From JBCBEX01 sp038528235 (GTDB taxonomy: Bacteria > Bacteroidota > Rhodothermia > Rhodothermales > Rubricoccaceae): DNA of 10,612 bases. Both the position numbers and the translations under genes were made by a program. The stretch covers positions 1-10,612 of the forward strand of contig JBCBEX010000117.1 in the NCBI GenBank assembly GCA_038528235.1, given 5' to 3'. Shown piece by piece: positions 6,779 through 10,612 of the stretch. The stretch's first letter is position 1. Each line of letters opens with the position of its first letter. The notes beneath the pieces are model-generated. The model did not search any database. It saw only the letters and a program-made list of their open reading frames with translations, and was not told the DNA's origin.

Positions 6779-8033
6779 CATCCGCCCGTTCGCGCGGCAC
6801 CACGATCAGCAGCCACGCTATGCCGCAGACGACCTGCACGCCCGCCAGCCCCAGCACGGCCGTCCGCAGGGTGAGCGCCTCCGCCTCCAGCAGCGCACTC
6901 GCCACCAGCAGCGACATCGTCTCGGCGAGCGCCAGGAAGATCCACTCCGTCGAGAAGACGCGGCCGCGGAAGCGGTCTTCGGTGCGTTCCTGCAAGAGCG
7001 TCGTTGCGAGCACCCAGTTGGCCCCGCTAGCTGCGTGGGCGACGAGTACGAATACCAGCACGACGAGCGTCCACTCCAGCAGGCCGATGGCGGTGTAGCC
7101 CAGCCCGCATACGATCACGCAGGCGCCCAGCACGGCCGGCCACACGCTCCTGTCACGGAAGAGGGAGCGCGCCAGGATCGGCCCGATGCCGGTCCCCAGG
7201 CCGCGTGCGGCATACGCCAGCCCGGTGCCGAGGTCGGGTTTGCCCGGCACCAGTTGTCCGCCGATCAAGACGAGCGCTAGCATGAGCGCCCCGCCGCCCA
7301 CGCCCCACGTCGCCTTCGCTAACGCGATCCGCCCGATCCGCGGGTGCCGGTAGAGGTGTCGCCAGCCCTCCGCAACTTTCCCGACGGCGACCCTGATCGC
7401 GTTGCCCGGTGGCACGTCGTCCTGGTCCTGCGGGATTACCGTCCGCGCGATGAACACCGCCGAGACGAGGTACGTCGCGGCGTCGAACAGAAACACCGTA
7501 TCGGTGCTCAGGAACTCGACCGCTGCCCCGCCGACGGCCGCTCCGAGCGCGAGCATGATGCTCCACGTCGCCGACAGGAGCGCGTTGGCAGTCAGCAGTT
7601 CGCGGTCGGTGGTGATGTTGGGCAGGGCCGCGGTCTTAGCCGGCAGGAAGAGCGCGCTCACCATGATCTGGGCGGCCGCGAGGACGTAGAGCAGCCACAG
7701 GTCGCCCGGCTCGCGCACGAGCAGGAAGCCGAGGACGATGAGCGCGCGGAGCACGTCCGAGACGATCATCACCGTGCGCCGATTGAAGCGGTCGACCAGC
7801 ACGCCCGCCAGCGGGGCTGCCAGCGCGAGCGGCAGCAGCTTCACCACGAAGACGAGCGCCAGCGCCACGTAGCCGTCGCCGAGCATGGAGCCCTCGCCGG
7901 AGAGGTCCTGCACGACGCGGTAGAGTGCGAGTGTGTTGAACCAGTCGCCGAAGAGCGACACCACGGCCCCAGCCCACAGCCAGCGGACGTTGCGGTTGGT
8001 CCGCAGCAGTTCGAGGAAGCCGACCTGGGGCAC
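6756..8033 (-). CDS. major facilitator superfamily transporter (MFS_3/EntS-like)
   Basis: From a GTG at 8033 this gives 425 residues, normal for a 12-helix MFS protein. The N-terminus (PQVGFLELLRTNRNVRWLW) leads directly into the first membrane helix, as in this family. The motif-A-like loop GVLVDRFNRRT (77-87) lies between helices 2 and 3, and FLPAKTAALPNI (129-140) resembles the conserved segment of the MFS_3 (enterobactin-exporter-like) group. The role is probably proton-driven efflux of a small molecule across the inner membrane; the substrate is unknown. The frame stays open upstream to 8387, but that extension overlaps the acetyltransferase in another frame, is arginine/proline-rich and has no family character, so I reject it. 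There is no ATG near the start. The C-terminal GEAVRR and stop come from the octamer array. It follows the GNAT gene by 83 bp and may be co-transcribed with it. Confidence 0.88.
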   Translation of the reverse strand: MPQVGFLELLRTNRNVRWLWAGAVVSLFGDWFNTLALYRVVQDLSGEGSMLGDGYVALALVFVVKLLPLALAAPLAGVLVDRFNRRTVMIVSDVLRALIVLGFLLVREPGDLWLLYVLAAAQIMVSALFLPAKTAALPNITTDRELLTANALLSATWSIMLALGAAVGGAAVEFLSTDTVFLFDAATYLVSAVFIARTVIPQDQDDVPPGNAIRVAVGKVAEGWRHLYRHPRIGRIALAKATWGVGGGALMLALVLIGGQLVPGKPDLGTGLAYAARGLGTGIGPILARSLFRDRSVWPAVLGACVIVCGLGYTAIGLLEWTLVVLVFVLVAHAASGANWVLATTLLQERTEDRFRGRVFSTEWIFLALAETMSLLVASALLEAEALTLRTAVLGLAGVQVVCGIAWLLIVVPRERADVGEAVRR

Positions 8034-8116
8034 GAAAGGGGACGGGAAGCGAAGGGCGTAGGAGACGGGACCGAGCGCGTCTACCAGCCTGCGCCGCCTT
8101 CGATCCAGGCGCGTGG

Positions 8117-8626
8117 CTAAAGCGCCCGTGCGTAGAAGAGCGTGTCGAGGCCGTCCGCGCCGGCGCGGTGGGTGCACGCGAAGCCGAGCCGGTCGAGCAA
8201 GCGCTGCGAGGCGGCGTTGGGCGCGTCGGTGCTCGCGAGCGCCTCCGTCATGTCGAGGTCGTCGCGGGCGTACGCGAGGAGGGCGCGTCCGGCCTCGGTT
8301 GCCAAGCCCTGCCCGTGCCACGCTGGACCGAGGCTGAGGATGAGTTCGAGCCGCGGCGGGTCGTGAAACGGCCAGAACCCGCCGCAACCGACCAGAGGCG
8401 TCGCCTCGGTGGAGTCATGCCCACGTGGACGAAGTGCCCAGAGGCCGTGCCCGTAGGTCTCGAAGCGGGCCGCACTCTCCTGGACGAGCGCAGCGACCTG
8501 GTCTTCGGGGATGGCGACGTCGTCCCATAAATAGCGGCGCACGACGGGGTCGGTCCAGTGCGCGCGCAGAGCGACGATATCGACAGGCTGGACGGGACGG
8601 AGGGCGAGTCGCTCAGTGAGTATCAC
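8117..8626 (-). CDS. GNAT-family N-acetyltransferase (RimJ/Acetyltransf_3 type)
   Basis: This 169-residue protein has the usual length and layout of the RimJ/RimL-like GNAT group. It begins with the typical TERLALRPVQPVD strand, followed by a helix bearing the RRYLWDD segment. The acetyl-CoA pyrophosphate-binding loop is HGQGLAT (104-110) after the ELILSLGPAW strand, and the C-terminal motif N-x-AS-QRLLDRLGF (137-149) matches the family's NxxSxrllekLGF pattern. It should transfer acetyl from acetyl-CoA to an amine, either a protein N-terminus or a small molecule; the substrate cannot be deduced. The start is GTG at 8626, placed by the conserved ILTERL beginning. It is the first gene of a possible unit with the transporter 83 bp downstream. 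A drug-modifying acetyltransferase paired with an efflux pump is possible but unsupported. Confidence 0.92.
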   Translation of the reverse strand: MILTERLALRPVQPVDIVALRAHWTDPVVRRYLWDDVAIPEDQVAALVQESAARFETYGHGLWALRPRGHDSTEATPLVGCGGFWPFHDPPRLELILSLGPAWHGQGLATEAGRALLAYARDDLDMTEALASTDAPNAASQRLLDRLGFACTHRAGADGLDTLFYARAL

Positions 8627-8754
8627 GAGGGTGCGGAGAAGTCAGGGCGAAGCTGGAAGTGGGGGGGAAGCAGGCCAACGTCGATGAAACACGAGGGCAC
8701 CGCTCGGTTCCGGCTTCGGCGACCGGGGAAACGCGACGACCTACCCCGAGAAAC

Positions 8755-8796
8755 GGGACACGGCGGATACACCGGGTGGACCGTCCGGTATGTCCC
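8755..8796. promoter_or_regulatory. imperfect inverted repeat in a divergent promoter region
   Basis: Outer arms GGGACA (8755-8760) and TGTCCC (8791-8796) enclose inner arms ACCGG (8771-8775) and CCGGT (8785-8789), so GGATACACCGG is partly mirrored by CCGGTATGTCC. It lies in the 253-bp region between the minus-strand GNAT start (8626) and the plus-strand secreted protein start (8880), where an operator would be expected. It could also form an RNA hairpin. No regulator family is recognised. Confidence 0.35.
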
Positions 8797-8879
8797 AAAC
8801 GTCGCGGCCTAAGCTGAGGGTGTCGGCGGACAGGCTCCGGCTGGGGCCGCGCCTCCGTTCCATCCCAACGTGCAAACTC

Positions 8880-9440
8880 ATGACCCGCACTCGATCCGCA
8901 TTCCTCCTCGCTACTCTGATGACCTGCTCCTCGGCGTTTGCCCAGCAGCCCGCCGATGCCATGGAGCGCCTCGCACCCTACGAAGGGACCTACACCCTCG
9001 ACGGCTTCGCCCAGATCGAGGACGGCACCTTCGACGGCACCCTCACCGTCGCGCCCATCCTCGGCGGCCACTTCCAGCAGTGGGACTGGACGCTGACGAT
9101 GCGTGGCGAAGGAATCGAGGAGGACGTCTACCTCCGCTTCGTCGTCTCCCACGACGCCGCGACTGGCTTCTATGCGGTCCATCGGTTCGATAGCCGCGAT
9201 GCCGACTCGCCCACCCGGGCCGCCTCCATAACAGACCCGCACCGCGGTACGCTCACCTTCGATGGTGATGCGCTCGTGATGTCCTGGCCCTCGTCGAACC
9301 CGGACAACCCCGCGCAGACGGGCCACCTTCGCAACACCGTCCGCCTCGACGCCGATGGCTTCACCGTCACCACCGACGCCAAGCCCGAAGACGGCTCGCC
9401 GCGGGTCGCCATCGCGACGACGAGTGCCAGCCGACGCTAG
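8880..9440 (+). CDS. secreted beta-rich protein, possibly DUF1579-like
   Basis: Starting at ATG 8880 this is a 186-residue protein with a clear signal peptide: MTRTR, a hydrophobic core, then SSAFA-QQ with cleavage after about residue 21. The frame is open 30 codons further upstream, but that extension would bury the signal peptide, so the internal ATG is chosen. The mature part has a run of beta strands: LAPYEGTYTLDG, TFDGTLTVAPILGGHFQQWDW, and VYLRFVVSHDAATGFYAVHRFDS. The order of a glycine-rich start, an LGG(H/R)F strand and a later (Y/H)D..TG.Y.....DS strand resembles DUF1579-type and lipocalin-like small barrels, which have no agreed function. A periplasmic location and ligand binding are guesses from the fold. 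It lies 98 bp upstream of the HAMP sensor on the same strand; a functional link is possible but unproven. Confidence 0.75.
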   Translation: MTRTRSAFLLATLMTCSSAFAQQPADAMERLAPYEGTYTLDGFAQIEDGTFDGTLTVAPILGGHFQQWDWTLTMRGEGIEEDVYLRFVVSHDAATGFYAVHRFDSRDADSPTRAASITDPHRGTLTFDGDALVMSWPSSNPDNPAQTGHLRNTVRLDADGFTVTTDAKPEDGSPRVAIATTSASRR

Positions 9441-9463
9441 CTCACCCTGCTCGTGAGGGCACG

Positions 9464-9491
9464 CTCCGTTCTTGCTCCTGCGAGGACGGAG
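9464..9491 (+). terminator. weak hairpin after the secreted protein
   Basis: CTCCGT (9464-9469) pairs with ACGGAG (9486-9491), with an inner CCT/AGG stem over a GCG loop. A smaller CTCAC/GTGAG stem (9441-9457) begins right after the stop codon at 9440. There is no T run, only TTGG, so termination is uncertain; the sensor downstream could still be read through. Confidence 0.3.
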
Positions 9492-9538
9492 TTGGCCCTT
9501 GTTCGGTTCGGTGCTACCCTCTAGCCACCACCAGCCCG

Positions 9539-10612
9539 ATGAGCCTGTTTCTTTCCCCGGAATCGATTCGCGCCACGGCCCTCGTGATCCTCAACGTGGC
9601 GCTCACGGTGTACCTGCTGCGCGTACCGCGTGGGGCGGGTGCCTCGCGGTGGTTGGTGGGGTTCACGACGGGAACGGTCGGCCTCTACCTCTGCCGTGCC
9701 GCCGAGGCGTCGTTCTATCCGCTGTCGGACGCGACGATGTGGGCGATCAAGTCGGTCGAACTCCTGGTTGTGATGGCGGCCCTAGGCGCGCTCGTCCAGT
9801 TCGCGTACAGGTTTTTGGAGGTGCCCTACCCGCGAGAAACGCGAGCCGCCCTGGTATTGGCTACGCTTGCCATCGTCGGTTCGCTCGTGCTCGTGGCGGT
9901 CACGCGCAGCCCCGAGAGCAGCATCCGCGACGTGATGATGTCGGTCTACAGCTTCACGTGGCTCGCGGCGGATGCTTGGGCGGTGACGGTGCTCTTGCGC
10001 AAGCGGCGGCGGGCGCACGCGTTGGGGCGCGACCGAGAGGCTCGGGCCTTTGCGGCCTTCGCAGCCGTATGTCTCGCCGACGCCGTCCTCCTGATAACCA
10101 TCATCGGCGTGTTCCTGGCCGATGCATCGGTCGTGGTCAGCAATGCGATGTGGGTGTTTGTCATCCTCCCGGCCGTCTTTGCGATTCACTACACGCGGGT
10201 CGCGATATACCTAGAGCATGCGCCGGAACCTACCTCGATCCGTACGAAGCTCTCCGGTCTGGCACTCGCGCTGGTGCTGGGTCTGATCGGCATGACCGCC
10301 GTGCTCTCGGCTCCGCCGAGCAATCCCAATGTCATCGACGGCATCCCGGCGCCGGAGGTGATGGCGGAGTACCATGAAGCGATGCTGCCGCTCCTGGTGC
10401 TGATGGGAATCGCCACCGTTCTGGCTTTGGTCGTCTTCCCGTGGGCGCTGAAGGGGAGCCTCGTGCGCCCCGTCGAGCGGTTGCTTGAGGGCGTCCGGCG
10501 GGTCAACGCGGGCGAACGCGACGTGACGGTGCCCGTCGGCGTCCACGACGAAGTGGGGCGGCTTAGCGAGGGCTTTAACGCGATGACCGCCTCGCTACGG
10601 GACGCTGAGGAA
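9539..10612 (+). CDS. polytopic membrane sensor with HAMP domain (partial, effector domain outside window)
   Basis: The frame is open from ATG 9539 to the right edge, giving 358 residues without a stop. About seven hydrophobic helices come first (roughly 10-28, 37-55, 68-90, 103-122, 134-153, 172-193 and 198-217), resembling a 7TM sensory module. Two further helices (about 236-256 and 283-303) bracket a short loop of some 25 residues. A HAMP domain follows (about 305-358), recognisable by the conserved Pro311 in SLVRPVERL, the acidic HDEVGRLSEGFN segment (336-347) and the heptad ending in AEE. HAMP couples membrane sensing to an output domain such as a histidine kinase, nucleotide cyclase, SpoIIE/PP2C phosphatase or chemoreceptor module. 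The output lies past the window and cannot be named. No Shine-Dalgarno precedes the start. A longer-looking frame over the same bases is arginine-rich and lacks membrane helices, so it is a shadow. Confidence 0.85.
   Translation, partial: MSLFLSPESIRATALVILNVALTVYLLRVPRGAGASRWLVGFTTGTVGLYLCRAAEASFYPLSDATMWAIKSVELLVVMAALGALVQFAYRFLEVPYPRETRAALVLATLAIVGSLVLVAVTRSPESSIRDVMMSVYSFTWLAADAWAVTVLLRKRRRAHALGRDREARAFAAFAAVCLADAVLLITIIGVFLADASVVVSNAMWVFVILPAVFAIHYTRVAIYLEHAPEPTSIRTKLSGLALALVLGLIGMTAVLSAPPSNPNVIDGIPAPEVMAEYHEAMLPLLVLMGIATVLALVVFPWALKGSLVRPVERLLEGVRRVNAGERDVTVPVGVHDEVGRLSEGFNAMTASLRDAEE

Noticed and set aside
6491..6874. Plus-strand open frames translating the octamer array as SPPHRLTA repeats, a possible repeat protein
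   Set aside because: The array is open in all plus frames simply because of its composition, the frame crosses the N gap, and no start or domain supports it.
7344..8120. A 258-residue plus-strand frame opposite the transporter
   Set aside because: It is charged and histidine-rich and is the complement of hydrophobic transporter codons.
8034..8387. Open upstream extension of the transporter frame giving a 543-residue protein
   Set aside because: It overlaps the GNAT gene in a different frame, is arginine/proline-rich with no family similarity, and the family N-terminus begins just after GTG 8033.
8613..9326. A 237-residue minus-strand frame over the secreted-protein gene
   Set aside because: It is low-complexity antisense sequence; the plus-strand product has a signal peptide and ordered beta strands.
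9472..10377. A 301-residue plus-strand open frame over the sensor region
   Set aside because: It lacks membrane helices and any domain; the overlapping frame from 9539 has clear transmembrane helices and a HAMP domain.

Overview
This is a GC-rich bacterial window, most likely from a high-GC member of the Bacteroidota/Rhodothermota (a Rhodothermales-like marine lineage). The assignment is an inference. It rests on three points: none of the nine genes has a recognisable Shine-Dalgarno sequence ahead of its start; a Wzi-like outer-membrane barrel is present; and one small protein has the leaderless pilin-like N-terminus that I associate with this group. No rRNA, tRNA, CRISPR array, transposase, phage gene or plasmid gene is visible.

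Layout. Positions 1-2789 are a minus-strand block read right to left: a small membrane-anchored pilin-like protein (2789-2298), a MOFRL-type glycerate 2-kinase (2241-931), and the first 260 residues of a Wzi-family outer-membrane protein (from 782, running off the left edge). A 320-bp divergent intergenic region follows, then a plus-strand YccA-like Bax-inhibitor-1 membrane protein (3110-3811). This gene converges on the next block across a strong GC hairpin (3889-3922). The second minus-strand block (8626-4014) holds a GNAT acetyltransferase, an MFS exporter-type transporter and a cytoplasmic multi-PAS histidine kinase. Another divergent intergenic region (8627-8879), with a long imperfect inverted repeat, leads to a plus-strand secreted beta-rich protein (8880-9440) and a polytopic HAMP-containing sensor cut by the right edge (9539-10612).

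The most unusual structure is an octanucleotide tandem array (unit CTCACCGC) between the transporter and the histidine kinase, interrupted by a 97-base assembly gap. The same 64-bp block (seven exact units plus the variant CTCACCAA) appears on both sides of the gap. The array overlaps the 3' end of the transporter gene and supplies its last codons and stop. Read from the minus strand it carries TGA in all three frames every 24 bases. It also lies upstream of the kinase, so its copy number could affect kinase expression; this is untested.

Functionally the window looks like ordinary chromosomal genes for signalling, envelope, transport and central carbon metabolism. They do not form one recognisable pathway. 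I found no convincing new multi-gene system. The leads worth following are the octamer array, the pilin-like protein and the truncated sensor.
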